DNA from: Leucobacter sp. OLIS6
Lineage (GTDB): Bacteria > Actinomycetota > Actinomycetes > Actinomycetales > Microbacteriaceae
Direction of reading: 5' to 3'
DNA length: 64,000 bases
Assembly (NCBI RefSeq): GCF_002752355.1
Contig: NZ_MRAV01000008.1
Span: 248,001-312,000, forward strand
Part shown: positions 51,204 to 60,900 of the stretch, one piece after another
Layout of the letters: each line of letters begins with the position of its first letter
How positions within the stretch are numbered: the stretch's first letter is position 1
Program-made: the position numbers and the translations under genes
The notes under the pieces: generated by a model
Database searches by the model: none
What the model was told of the DNA's origin: nothing
The model's input: only the letters and a program-made list of their open reading frames with translations

Positions 51204-51665
51204 ATGGCCGCGAATAGTGTATTCGAGCCGGATCAGGTCGATTCGGCGATCCTGAACGTCCTCCAGAGCAACGGCCGTCTGAGCATCGCCGATCTGGCTC
51301 GTCGCATCAGTATGAGTCACAGCGCCGCCGCCGAGCGCGTGCGGCGACTCGAGGAGGCCGGGGTGATCAGCGGCTACTGCGCTCAGGTCGATCCCGAGCG
51401 GTTGGGGTTCGCGATCCTCGCCTATTTGCGTCTGCGCTACCCCAGCAGCACCTACGAGCCGTTGCATGCCCTGCTCGCCGGGCTCCCGGAGGTCGTCGAG
51501 GCGCACCACGTCACCGGAGACGACTGCTTCATCATGAAGGTCGTCGCGACGAACATGAAGCACCTCGAGCAGATCAGCGGGAGGGTCGGAACCCTCGGCA
51601 GCGTCACCACGAGCGTCGTGTATTCCTCGCCGCTGCCGCGGCGCCCCCTGCTCCCGCCGTCGTGA
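51204..51665 (+). CDS. Lrp/AsnC family transcriptional regulator
   Basis: 153-residue single-module Lrp-type regulator. The helix-turn-helix is VDSAILNVLQSNGRLSIADLARRISMS with HSAAAERVRRLEEAGVISGY, followed by an AsnC-type ligand domain (EAHHVTGDDCFIMKVVATNMKHLEQI). CAGTAT lies six bases before ATG 51204, so it is probably leaderless. Divergent from the rhodanese gene, which is its likely target, with an amino-acid (perhaps sulfur amino acid) signal by analogy. Confidence 0.9.
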   Translation: MAANSVFEPDQVDSAILNVLQSNGRLSIADLARRISMSHSAAAERVRRLEEAGVISGYCAQVDPERLGFAILAYLRLRYPSSTYEPLHALLAGLPEVVEAHHVTGDDCFIMKVVATNMKHLEQISGRVGTLGSVTTSVVYSSPLPRRPLLPPS

Positions 51666-51715
51666 GCCCCGGGCCGGGCTGGGCCGAGCGGCCGGCTCGT
51701 CCGGCCCGGGTGATC

Positions 51716-51845
51716 TCTCTGAGCAGCAGTTCAGGCGAGCAGCTCGCACGAGCAGCGCAGAAGAGCCGCTCACACGAGCAGCCCTGACGACCAGCGCAGC
51801 CGAGCCACTCAGCCGATGAGCTCAGACGAGCCGCTCAGCCGAGCC
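51716..51845. repeat. Degenerate direct repeats of gagccgctca / gagcagc type
   Basis: Between the Lrp gene and the hydroxyacid dehydrogenase the sequence is a string of variants of (c/a)gagc(a/c)gc(t/c)ca, spaced roughly 10-20 bases, running into the end of the dehydrogenase gene. There is no open gene and no hairpin with a T-run. It looks like decayed low-complexity repeat. Confidence 0.65.
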
Positions 51846-52836
51846 GCTCCGCGGGATGGTTGACGGGCGATTCGGGCGCGCCGGTCTCGTGCAGGGCGAC
51901 TGCGTTCTGCGCTTGGATCCGCACGTATTCGATCTCGGTGCGCGCCGAAAAGTAGGCGATGTGCGGGGTCAGCACGACGTCGTCGCGGCCGAGCATCGGG
52001 TGGTCCGCGGTAGGCGGTTCCTGCTCGAGCACGTCGAGCGCGGCGCTCGAGAGGTGTCCGGCATCGAGCGAGGCGGCGAGTGCCGCGTGGTCGACGAGCG
52101 CTCCGCGGGAGACGTTGACGAGCACCGCTCCTGCGGGCATCGCCGCGAGGAATTCGGCGTCGACCATCCGCTCGGTCTCGGGGGTGAGGGGTAGGTGCAG
52201 CGAGAGCACGTCCGCTGCGCCGCGCACTTCGTCGAGGTCGGCCCGGCGTACACCGAGCCGCTCCAGTTCGGCGCGCACCTCGGGGGTGTCGGGAAGCATG
52301 GGGTCGTATCCGACGATCGATCCGAACAGGGGGCCGGCGAGGCGCACGAGCTCTCGGCCGATGCGGCCGAGGCCGATGATGCCGAGCGTCGTCTCGCTGA
52401 GGCGCGGCGGCGCTTCGGCGGCGCGATCGTTCCAGCGTTCGGGCGTCGCGGACGCGCGGTAGAAGCCGAGCTGGCGCACGGCCGACAGGAGGATCGCGAG
52501 CGCGTGGGTCGCGACCTCTTCGGTCGCGGCGCCGGGCACGTTGGTGACCCAGATGCCGCGTTCGGTCGCTGCGTCGATGTCGACGTAGTCGAAGCCCATC
52601 GACATCAGCGAGATGAGCCGCAGCCTAGGCAGCGCGTCGATGACCTCGCGCGAGATCGCGGCGTAGCCGGGCAGCAGCACGGTCGCGTCCCGCGCCTCGG
52701 CGATGATCCGCTCGGGGTCGCGCGTGCCGAGCACGCGCACCTCGAAACCGTGCTCTTCGAGGAGCCGGATGCCCGGCGTGGGGTCGGTGTCGTCGACGTC
52801 GGTGTAGACGGCGACGGGGCGGGGTGCGTCGGTCAT
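51835..52836 (-). CDS. D-2-hydroxyacid dehydrogenase family protein
   Basis: 333-residue NAD-dependent dehydrogenase of the D-isomer family. The Rossmann motif LGIIGLGRIGRELVRLAGP, the catalytic Arg in NVSRGALVDHAAL, Glu in DVLEQEPP and His in LTPHIAYFS are all present. The family interconverts 2-oxo acids and D-2-hydroxy acids; the exact substrate is unknown. It starts three bases after the ThDP-enzyme gene upstream in the transcript, so it is the last gene of a three-gene operon with that enzyme and an MHS-type transporter. Confidence 0.9.
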   Translation of the reverse strand: MTDAPRPVAVYTDVDDTDPTPGIRLLEEHGFEVRVLGTRDPERIIAEARDATVLLPGYAAISREVIDALPRLRLISLMSMGFDYVDIDAATERGIWVTNVPGAATEEVATHALAILLSAVRQLGFYRASATPERWNDRAAEAPPRLSETTLGIIGLGRIGRELVRLAGPLFGSIVGYDPMLPDTPEVRAELERLGVRRADLDEVRGAADVLSLHLPLTPETERMVDAEFLAAMPAGAVLVNVSRGALVDHAALAASLDAGHLSSAALDVLEQEPPTADHPMLGRDDVVLTPHIAYFSARTEIEYVRIQAQNAVALHETGAPESPVNHPAERLG

Positions 52837-52839
52837 GGC

Positions 52840-54471
52840 TCACGCCTCCTGGCCGGCCGCGAACGCGGCCTGGTCGATGTGGATCAGCTGGAGTCCGCCG
52901 GCGGCGACGGCGGCCGCGACCGCCTCCGACAGTTCGGCGCCGGTCGCGGCGCGGCGGCCGGTGCCGCCGAACGCGGTCGCGACGGCGGCCCAGTCGGGCT
53001 GCACGAGGTCGACGGCGACGGGTGCGATGCCAGCGTCGACCTCGTTCTGCTTGATCTCCGCGTAGCCGCCGTTGTCGACGACGATGACGGTCACGTCCTC
53101 GCCCTGCTCGACGACGGTGATGAACTCGTTCATGGAGAACATGAGGGCGCCGTCGCCGACGACGACGAAGGAGGGCCGCTGCGGCGACGCGATGCGCGCG
53201 CCGAGCGCGGCGGGCAGGCCGTAGCCGAGGGTCGCGTAGGTCGCCATGTAGGGGGTGGAGTTCGGTTCGGCGACGCGCAGGGTGTTCAGCAGGCCCCAGT
53301 AGGCGATCTGCGAGGAGTCGGTCGCGACGATCGCGCTCTCGGGCAGGGCCGCCGCGATGCTCCGGGCGAGCGCGGTGTTCTCGGCCGAGAGCTCGGCGGA
53401 TTCGGTGCGCACCGCGGCGAGGGTCTCGGCGACGCGGGCTTCGGCGCCGGCGGCATCGCGGGGCGTGCCCGAGCCGAGCGCCTCGAGGAGCGCGGTGAGC
53501 GCCGCCGAGGCGTCGCCCACGAGGCCGACGTCGGTGCGCTGGTTCTTCTGGATCTGGCTCTCGAGCAGGTCGATGCGGATCACGCTGCCGCGGGCGTTGA
53601 GCTTCGGGGCCCAGAGCTCGGCCTCGCCGAGCTTGGAGCCGACGACGAGCAGGACGTCCGCGTCCTGCGCGACGCGCCGGCCTGCGGCGAGTCGCAGGTT
53701 GGATCCGGCGGCGAGCGGGTGCGACTCGTCGAGCACGCCCTTGGCGTTGAGCGTGGTCACGACGGGGGAGCCGAAGCGCTCGGCGAGGGCGCGCAGCTCC
53801 ACGGCGGCGGCGCGGGATCCGCCGCCGGCGAGGATCGCGGGGGACTGGGCCGCGGCGAGCAGTTCGGCGGCGGCGGCCACGGACGCCGCGTCGGGGGCCG
53901 CTGGGGCGGCGAACTCGCGGGGGGCGAGCGCCGAGTCGGACAGCTCGGTCTCCTGTTCGAGCACGTCGAGCGGGACCTCGATGTAGACGGGGCGGGGGCG
54001 CGTCGTCGCGAAGAGCTCGAAGGCGTCGTGGACGGCCTGCACGGCCTCCTCCGCGGTGCGCACGCGGCGGCCCCACTCGACGATCGCGGAGGCGGCGCCG
54101 AGCTGATCCTTGGTCTCGTGCAGCGTGCCGATGTCGGCGAACTCGGCGCCGATCGCGGGGCCGGGCGAGAGCAGGATCATGGGGCGGGATTCGCAGTAGG
54201 CGGTGCCCGCCGCCGACAGCGCGTTGAGCAGGCCGGGGCCGCTCGTCGTGATCACGACGCCGGGCTTGCCGGTCTGCAGCGACCAGCCGTCGGCGCCGTA
54301 GCCGGCGCCCTGCTCGTGCCGGGTGGTGACGGGGCGGATCCCGAGCGCTCCGAGCGGGCGGTAGAACTCGAGGTTGTGCGTGCCGGGAATGCCGAAGACG
54401 GTGTCGATGCCGTAGGCCCGGAGGGCCTCCATGACGACCCAACCGGTCGTGCGCTTGCGGGTGGTTTCCAT
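52840..54471 (-). CDS. Thiamine-diphosphate-dependent enzyme (2-oxoacid decarboxylase/acetolactate synthase-like)
   Basis: 543-residue ThDP enzyme with three alpha/beta domains. The activating Glu is in TRHEQGAGYGADGW, the middle domain shows AGGGSRAAAVELRALAERFG, and the ThDP-binding motif is VVGDGALMFSMNEFITVVEQGED with NGGYAEIKQ after it. It differs from biosynthetic acetolactate synthase in its front end (KRTTGWVVMEALRAYGIDTV) and resembles catabolic members such as 5-guanidino-2-oxopentanoate decarboxylase; that is a suggestion only. It lies between a transporter gene and a D-2-hydroxyacid dehydrogenase gene in one operon. Confidence 0.88.
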   Translation of the reverse strand: METTRKRTTGWVVMEALRAYGIDTVFGIPGTHNLEFYRPLGALGIRPVTTRHEQGAGYGADGWSLQTGKPGVVITTSGPGLLNALSAAGTAYCESRPMILLSPGPAIGAEFADIGTLHETKDQLGAASAIVEWGRRVRTAEEAVQAVHDAFELFATTRPRPVYIEVPLDVLEQETELSDSALAPREFAAPAAPDAASVAAAAELLAAAQSPAILAGGGSRAAAVELRALAERFGSPVVTTLNAKGVLDESHPLAAGSNLRLAAGRRVAQDADVLLVVGSKLGEAELWAPKLNARGSVIRIDLLESQIQKNQRTDVGLVGDASAALTALLEALGSGTPRDAAGAEARVAETLAAVRTESAELSAENTALARSIAAALPESAIVATDSSQIAYWGLLNTLRVAEPNSTPYMATYATLGYGLPAALGARIASPQRPSFVVVGDGALMFSMNEFITVVEQGEDVTVIVVDNGGYAEIKQNEVDAGIAPVAVDLVQPDWAAVATAFGGTGRRAATGAELSEAVAAAVAAGGLQLIHIDQAAFAAGQEA

Positions 54472-54563
54472 GCGTTTCCTCGCGTTCGTGGTGGTGCGTT
54501 CGGGGAAGGGAGCAGGTTCCGCGCGGCGCGCGGAACCCGCTCGGGGTCAGCCGTCGGTGCGGG

Positions 54564-55919
54564 TCATCCGTCGGTGCGGATCGCGGTCGTGTCCGTGCGG
54601 GCGTTGAAGGATCCGGTGACCGGGGCGATGTCGGAGTGCTGCGGGGCGAAGCGCACGCCGATCCAGGCGACGACGGTCAGCAGGCCGAAGAAGGCGACCA
54701 CGGACCAGAAGTTGCCGCCGGTGGCGAGGAGCAGCGCCGACGCGATGGCGGGCGACAGGCCGCCCCAGACCGCGGCGCCGATGCCGTACGAGAGTGACAT
54801 CGAGGTGTAGCGCGACTGCGGGCGGAACATCTGCGCCATGAGCGTCGACAGCGGGGCCCAGGCGCCGCTCAGGGTGACGCGGATCAGGATCACGAAGATC
54901 CAGATGAGTGCGACGTTCTTCGACTGGATCGAGAGCACGAGCGGGATGATCACGACGAACGAGGCCAGGATGCCGAAGTACATGACGGCCTTCGGGCCGA
55001 TCTTGTCGCCGAGGGCGGCGAGGGGCAGCGTGACGAGCATCTCGATGAGCGACGCGATGGTGAGGGCGCCCAGGATGATGGTCGGGTCGAGGCCGATCTC
55101 GGGGGTGTCCGCGTAGTTCTGCACGAAGGTCGTGGCGATCACGTAGCCGCCGGACGACATGGCGATGATGCAGAAGCCGAGCAGGATCGGGGACCAGTTG
55201 TTCTTCAGTGCGAACAGGAGCGGCGTGGACTGCTCCTTGCCCTCGACCTTCGCCTCGAAGACCGGGGTCTCCTCGACCTTGAAGCGCACCCAGAAGCCGA
55301 CGGCGATGAGCACGATGCTGAAGAGGAACGGCAGGCGCCAGCCCCAGCTCAGGAGCGCGTCCTGACCGAGGGAGGAGAGCGCCCAGAAGGCGCCGGTCGC
55401 CATGAGCGCGCCGAGGGGGTTGCCGACCTGCGTGAAGCCGCCGTAGAAGTTCTTCCACTTGCTGGGCGCGCTCTCGACGGCCATGAGGCTGGCGCCGCCC
55501 CACTCGCCGCCGACGGCGAGGCCCTGCGCCATGCGGCACAGGATGAGAAGGATCGGGCCCCAGATGCCGATCTGGGCGTAGCCGGGCAGGACGCCGACCA
55601 GAGTGGTCGCGACGCCCATCAGGATGAGGGTGATGGTGAGCGCGGGCTTGCGGCCCAGCTTGTCGCCGACGTGGCCGAAGATGATGCCGCCGAGGGGCCG
55701 CATGAAGAAGGCGACGGCGTAGGTGCCGAACGATGCGAGCGTGGCGAGCCCGGGATCGAGGTCCTCGGGGAAGAACACGTGCGGGAAGATGATGGCCGCC
55801 GCGGTGGCGTAGACGTAGAAGTCGTACCACTCGATCGAGGTGCCGACGAGGGCGGCGAAGCCGCCCCGCAGCGCACGACGGTGCGTGTTCTCGGGGACTG
55901 TGGGGGCTGATGCTGACAC
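54564..55919 (-). CDS. MFS transporter, metabolite:H+ symporter (MHS) type
   Basis: 451-residue carrier with twelve predicted helices. The start of the MHS group is plain: GGFAALVGTSIEWYDFYVYATAAAIIF across the first helix, then the loop motif GHVGDKLGRKPALTITLILMG after helix 2 and a second LGDKIGPKAVMYFG half-way. MHS carriers take up organic acids, osmolytes or aromatic acids with protons. GTG 55919 has AAAGGAG ahead. First gene of the operon with the ThDP enzyme and dehydrogenase, so it probably brings in their substrate (an oxo- or hydroxy-acid). Confidence 0.9.
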   Translation of the reverse strand: MSASAPTVPENTHRRALRGGFAALVGTSIEWYDFYVYATAAAIIFPHVFFPEDLDPGLATLASFGTYAVAFFMRPLGGIIFGHVGDKLGRKPALTITLILMGVATTLVGVLPGYAQIGIWGPILLILCRMAQGLAVGGEWGGASLMAVESAPSKWKNFYGGFTQVGNPLGALMATGAFWALSSLGQDALLSWGWRLPFLFSIVLIAVGFWVRFKVEETPVFEAKVEGKEQSTPLLFALKNNWSPILLGFCIIAMSSGGYVIATTFVQNYADTPEIGLDPTIILGALTIASLIEMLVTLPLAALGDKIGPKAVMYFGILASFVVIIPLVLSIQSKNVALIWIFVILIRVTLSGAWAPLSTLMAQMFRPQSRYTSMSLSYGIGAAVWGGLSPAIASALLLATGGNFWSVVAFFGLLTVVAWIGVRFAPQHSDIAPVTGSFNARTDTTAIRTDG

Positions 55920-55954
55920 GTGCGAGCTCCTTTGCTGGGCAGCGAATTCGGTAC

Positions 55955-55998
55955 GAGCGTAATCGCGATCCGCGGTGCCGCAAGACGGAATTACGCTC
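55955..55998. promoter_or_regulatory. Inverted repeat between transporter and double-Lrp genes
   Basis: GAGCGTAAT (55955-55963) and ATTACGCTC (55990-55998), nine bases each with 26 between, centred about 57 bases upstream of the transporter start. A candidate binding site for the divergent regulator. A further weak hairpin AAACAC...GTGTTT lies around 56069-56090. Confidence 0.5.
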
Positions 55999-56124
55999 TC
56001 GGGGACTCGATATTGCTGATCTGTCGGCCTGTTCTGCCATTTCGGTTGAAACCGGTGCGTCAAACACGGCTTCGGCGGTGTTTCTGTCGCCATCGACGGC
56101 GAGCGATCTGCCACAATACGGACC

Positions 56125-57048
56125 ATGAACGCGTTCGACGAGGACCTCATCCGCGCCCTGCAGTTCGACGGGCGCGCCCCGTTCTCGGCCCTGGCCAAGC
56201 AGCTCGGGGTGCATCGCACGGTCGTCGCGCAGCGGGTGCACGAGCTCCTGGAATCCGACGAGATCCGGATCATCGCGGCGGTGCCCCCGCGAGCCCTCGG
56301 GCTGCCGCTGCAGGTGCACCTCATGCTCCGGATCGCCGGACCGACCCAGCCGGTCTTCGAGCAGCTGCTCGAGCACGGCAGCGTGGTGTTCCTCACCGAG
56401 ACCATCGGCCAGTACCAGGCGGTGGTCGAGATCTGGGCGCCCGATCACGAGGAGGTCGGACGCACGGTGCGCGCGATCCGCTCCATCGACGGGATCGTCG
56501 AAGTGCAGTTCGGGCTCTACGACCGCGTGCTGCGCCGCCTGCGCCTCGGTGAGGATCCCGAGCTCGGCGAGATCGTGTTCGACGACTTCGACATCGCCCT
56601 GCTCGCGCGACTGCAGGTCGACGGGCGCTCGACGTTTGGTGAGCTGGCGCGGCACACGGGACGATCAGCCTCGGCCTGCCGCGCGCGCGTGCTGCGCCTC
56701 CTCGACGCGCAGATGGTGCGCATCGGCGCGGTTCGCGGCCGCCGGGTCGAGACGGGCGCGGTGCTCGCCGGGATCGGGATCGTGCTCGTCGGCGAGCAGG
56801 GCGCGCAGGAGGCCGTCGAGGAGATGCTGCTCGACATCCCCACGATCGAGTTCGCGGCGCGCACCACCGGGCGCTACGAGATGGTCGCGACCATCGCGGC
56901 GCGCACCATCGCCCAGTGCACCGAGATCATCCGCACGGTGCGCGCACACCCCGGGGTCGTGCTCGCCGACTCGTGGGTGCACGCCGCGCTGTGGTGCGAG
57001 CGCTACGAGTGGGGGATCGAGCGCCTGGCCCGCCTGCGCGGGGCCTGA
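56125..57048 (+). CDS. Double-module Lrp/AsnC family regulator
   Basis: 307-residue protein made of two Lrp modules in tandem. Module 1 has a helix-turn-helix at residues 4-48 (FDEDLIRALQFDGRAPFSAL) and a ligand domain to about 145. Module 2 restarts with a second helix-turn-helix (FDDFDIALLARLQVDGRSTF) at about 152 and a second ligand domain to the end. Actinobacteria have such fused Lrp proteins. It is divergent from the transporter/ThDP/dehydrogenase operon, which it probably controls in response to an amino or oxo acid. Confidence 0.9.
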   Translation: MNAFDEDLIRALQFDGRAPFSALAKQLGVHRTVVAQRVHELLESDEIRIIAAVPPRALGLPLQVHLMLRIAGPTQPVFEQLLEHGSVVFLTETIGQYQAVVEIWAPDHEEVGRTVRAIRSIDGIVEVQFGLYDRVLRRLRLGEDPELGEIVFDDFDIALLARLQVDGRSTFGELARHTGRSASACRARVLRLLDAQMVRIGAVRGRRVETGAVLAGIGIVLVGEQGAQEAVEEMLLDIPTIEFAARTTGRYEMVATIAARTIAQCTEIIRTVRAHPGVVLADSWVHAALWCERYEWGIERLARLRGA

Positions 57049-57091
57049 GCGCGGGACGCGCCGGCGGGTCCGCCGCCGATAGACTCGTGCC

Positions 57092-57967
57092 ATGGCAGAG
57101 CGCTCCTGGTCCTTCTCGAACGTCTTCCAGAGCATGTTCCGCGGTGCCGAGCAGATCACCGAGGACACCTGGGACGATCTCGAGACCGCACTCATCTCGG
57201 CGGACTTCGGTCCCGACATCACCGAGGCGATCCTCGGCGAGCTGCGCGCGCAGGTCGATCGGCACCGGGTCACCGAGGTCAAGGAGCTGCGGCGCATGCT
57301 GCGCGAATCGATCGAGGAGCGGCTCGCCGCGTTCGACCCGACGCTCCACCTCTCGGAACGCCCCGCGGTGATCCTCGTGGTCGGCGTCAACGGGGTCGGC
57401 AAGACCACCACCATCGGCAAGTTCGCCCGGTACCTCAAGACCTTCGACAAGAAGATCGTCGTCGGCGCGGCAGACACGTTCCGCGCCGCCGCTGTCGAGC
57501 AGCTCGCCACTTGGGCCGACCGCGCGGGCGTCGACATCGTGCGTCCGCAGCAGCAGGGGCAGGATCCGGCGTCGGTCGCGTTCCAGACGGTCGAGCGCGC
57601 CAAGAACGACGACTTCGACATCGCGATCATCGACACCGCCGGTCGTCTGCAGACCAAGGGCGGTCTGATGGACGAGCTCTCGAAGGTGCGGCGCGTGGTC
57701 GAGAAGCAGGCGCCCATCGCCGAGGTGCTGCTGGTGCTGGACGCGACGACCGGGCAGAACGGGCTCGCGCAGGCGGAGGCGTTCATCGAGCACGCCGGGG
57801 TGACCGGCCTGGTGCTCACCAAGCTCGACGGTTCCGCGAAGGGCGGCTTCGTCCTATCGGTGCAGCAGAAGACCGGTCTGCCCATCAAGCTCGTCGGACA
57901 GGGCGAGGGCATCGGCGACCTCACCGGTTTCACCCCGCACGTGTTCGCCCAGCAGCTCATCGGCTGA
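57092..57967 (+). CDS. ftsY: Signal recognition particle receptor FtsY
   Basis: 291-residue SRP-docking GTPase that brings translating ribosomes to the translocon. The N domain (residues 1-85) is followed by the G domain with G1 GVNGVGKTTTIGKFA at 98-112, DTFRAAAVEQL, G3 DTAGRLQTKGGLMDEL and TKLDGSAKGG. The acidic A domain of E. coli FtsY is absent, as is common in short actinobacterial forms that bind lipid through the N-terminal helix. TAGACT lies six bases before ATG 57092, so leaderless. Confidence 0.95.
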   Translation: MAERSWSFSNVFQSMFRGAEQITEDTWDDLETALISADFGPDITEAILGELRAQVDRHRVTEVKELRRMLRESIEERLAAFDPTLHLSERPAVILVVGVNGVGKTTTIGKFARYLKTFDKKIVVGAADTFRAAAVEQLATWADRAGVDIVRPQQQGQDPASVAFQTVERAKNDDFDIAIIDTAGRLQTKGGLMDELSKVRRVVEKQAPIAEVLLVLDATTGQNGLAQAEAFIEHAGVTGLVLTKLDGSAKGGFVLSVQQKTGLPIKLVGQGEGIGDLTGFTPHVFAQQLIG

Positions 57968-57986
57968 TCCCGGCCCGGGCGACGGA

Positions 57987-60900
57987 ATGAGCGACGAGGA
58001 GCGCGAGCGGCTGGCCGACGACCTGGCCGAGGCCCAAGCCGGCGCGGAGCGCGGGGACCTGGAGCGCACGAAGCGGGCGATCGACGAGCTCCGCATCCTG
58101 CTGCCCCGCGTCGTCGCGGTGTTCGGCGCCGCGAGCGAGGCGCACCGTTCGGCGATCTCGTCGCTCGCGACGGGGCTCAACCGCATCGACGAGACCGAGC
58201 GTTCGCGCGAGCTGTTCGAAGCGCTCGGCGAACTGGTCAACGACGCGATCCGAGAGGTCGGCGGGGATCCCGAGACGCTCGACGAGGGCGCGTTCGAGGA
58301 GTACCTGAGCGCGCACGGGCTCGCAGCGGTGGTCGGCGCGAGCGCGGAGACGGCGAGCCGCGACCTCGACGCGCTCGAGACCCTCGCCGGGCAGGCCGAA
58401 CGGCGGCTCGGGCCGTCGCACCCGCTCACGCTCTGGATGCTGTCGCTGCGCGCTCAGCAGCGCGCCCGATTCGACGGGGCCGACGGGCTCGAGGCGTTCG
58501 ACATGCTGATCGCCCGGGCGCTCGCGCACGGCGACGGCTCCCTGCTCCACCTGCGCGCGATCGCCGACAAGGCGACGGCGCTGTCCCGGCTCGACTTCGA
58601 CGCGGAGTCCGCGCAGCTCTGGCGCCGCGTGCTCGAGGGCCGCCGCATCGAGCTCGGGCTCGAGGATCCCGACACCCTCGACGCCTGGTTCTGGCTGGCC
58701 CGGACCCTGGCCTGGTCCGAGGACGCCGTCGAGGCGGCGGACGAGCTCGACCGCCTGGTCCCGGCGATGGAACGGGCGCTGGGGCGCGATGCCGACGACA
58801 CGCTCGAGGCGATGCGGTTCCGCGTCCGCGTCCTGCGGCGGCTCGCGGACGACGGCGACGACCCGCGGAGCAGTGCGGAGCACCTGCTGGGGCTCCTGCG
58901 CGAGATCCTGGGCCGCGAGACCGTGCTCGCCGGGCCGGATGCCGAGACGCCGCTGCGCACCCGCTTCGAGATCATCGAGCTGCTGCGCGAGAACGGCCAG
59001 ACGGAGGACGCGCTGACCGCCGCGACCGCGGTTCGGGAGGACGCCGTCCGCGCACTCGGCCGCACCTCCGTACTCTCCGTGGAAGCGGGCCTGCGCGAGC
59101 AACGCCTGCTGCGGACGCATCTCGACGGAGCCGGTGCCGGAGCCGGAGCCGAGCCCACCGGGAGCACCGAGACAACCGAGCCCACCGCCTCCGGCGAGGC
59201 CCGGGACCGCGCGGTGCTGCTGGCCGAGGAACTCTGCGACGCCGCCGAGGACGCCTGCCGGGAAGCGGTGCAGCGCTCCGCCGCGCGCGATGAGCTGCGG
59301 ATCCGCGGGCGGGCGCTCGCGGAGGCCTGGATCATCCGAGCCGACTGGTTCCCCGAGGGCTCGCAGGAGGCTGCCGACCTCTTCGAGGCGGGCGCCGCGC
59401 GCATCGACGCGCTCGGCATCCCGTTCCGAGTCGACGCGATCCGCCTCTACGACCGGCTGGCCGGCCTGCTCATCTCGATCGAGCGGCCGGCGGACGCGCT
59501 GCCGCCTGCGGAACGCTCGCTGCGGCTCGAGCAGGACGAGTATGCGCGGCTCGCCGCGGGCGACCCGGATCCCGCGGGGGAGGTCGAGCTCCGGGGCAGC
59601 GCCACGCGGATCGCGCAGTCCCTCGAGAACGTGGGGATCGCGTTGCGCCGCATGGGACGCGCGATCGAAGCCGAGCCGCGCCTGCGCAGTGGGATCGCCG
59701 AGGCCGTCGCGGCGGGGGCGTCGCCCGGAGCGCTGGACGACCTCCGCACGCTGCACGCGCTCGCCCTGCAGGAGCTCGACCGCTTCGACGAGGCCGCGGC
59801 CGAGCTGCGCGAGATCGCCGAACGTAGCGGCGACCCCCGCCGGGCGATCGACCTCGCCGTCGTCTACCTGAACGCGGACCGGCCCCGCGAGGTCGAGACC
59901 CTCTTGAACCCCGTGCGCGCCCGCCTGGAGCAGGAGGGGCGGCTCGAGACCCCTACCGGGCTCAGCGTACTGGGCAACCTCGCGCTCGCGGTCTGCCAGC
60001 TCGACCGCCACGCCGAGGCGATCGCCCAGTGGGATCGCCTGTACGAGCTGCAGGTCCGCGTGCTCGGCGCTCTGAACCGGGACACGCTCAAGACCCTCAA
60101 CAACCGCGCCCTCGAAGAACTCCACCTCGGACGGTACGCCGCATCGGCGCACCGATTCGAACGCGTCGTCGAGCAGCGCACCGAGGCGCTCGGTCCGCGC
60201 TCGCCCGAGACGCTCGGCGCGCTCGCGAACCTCGCACGCGCGGTCCGTCTCTCGGGCGATCTCGTCCGCGGGAAGCAGCTCTCGGAACACGTCGTCGCCG
60301 AGTCGCGCGAGGTGCTGGGCGAAGCCCACCCCGAGACGCTCGGCCGCATCAGAGAGCTGGACCGCGTGCTCGAGGAGATCGGACGTTCGGCGGACGGCCC
60401 CGCGGGAGCGGAGGCGCTCGCAGCGGAGCGTCGCGAACTGGCCGAGGGGGTCACGGCCGCGCTCGCCGCGGATGCCGCGGACGCGGATCCCGCCGACGCG
60501 CACGCGGTCGGGGTCCGGGTGCTCCGCTACGCGGATCACCTGCGGAGCATGGATCGCGTGGCCGACGCGCTCGTCGAGTACACCCGCGCCCGCGACGGGC
60601 TCGCGGGGGATCCCGGGCTCGACTGGCTGGCCGCCGAGCGCGGCATCGCGGATTGCCACCGCCGGATGCAGGCCTACCGCGAGGCGGCCGACAGCTATGC
60701 GCGGCTCGTGCCGCAGATCGAACGCCTGCTCCCGCAGGAGCCCTGGGCGCTCGCGGATGCGCTCGACCAGCAGAGCTTCGCGCTCGCGCAGCTGAACCGG
60801 GTGGACGAGCTGGTGCCGCCGCAGGAGCGGGCGATCGCGATCGCCGAGCGCCAGGGCGATCGGCCGGAGCAGGAGATCAAGTACCGGACCTGGCTGGGCC

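Noticed and set aside
52195-54810. Long plus-strand frame opposite the dehydrogenase and ThDP-enzyme genes
   Set aside because: Shadow of two certain minus-strand genes; Gly/Arg/Asp-rich without domains.
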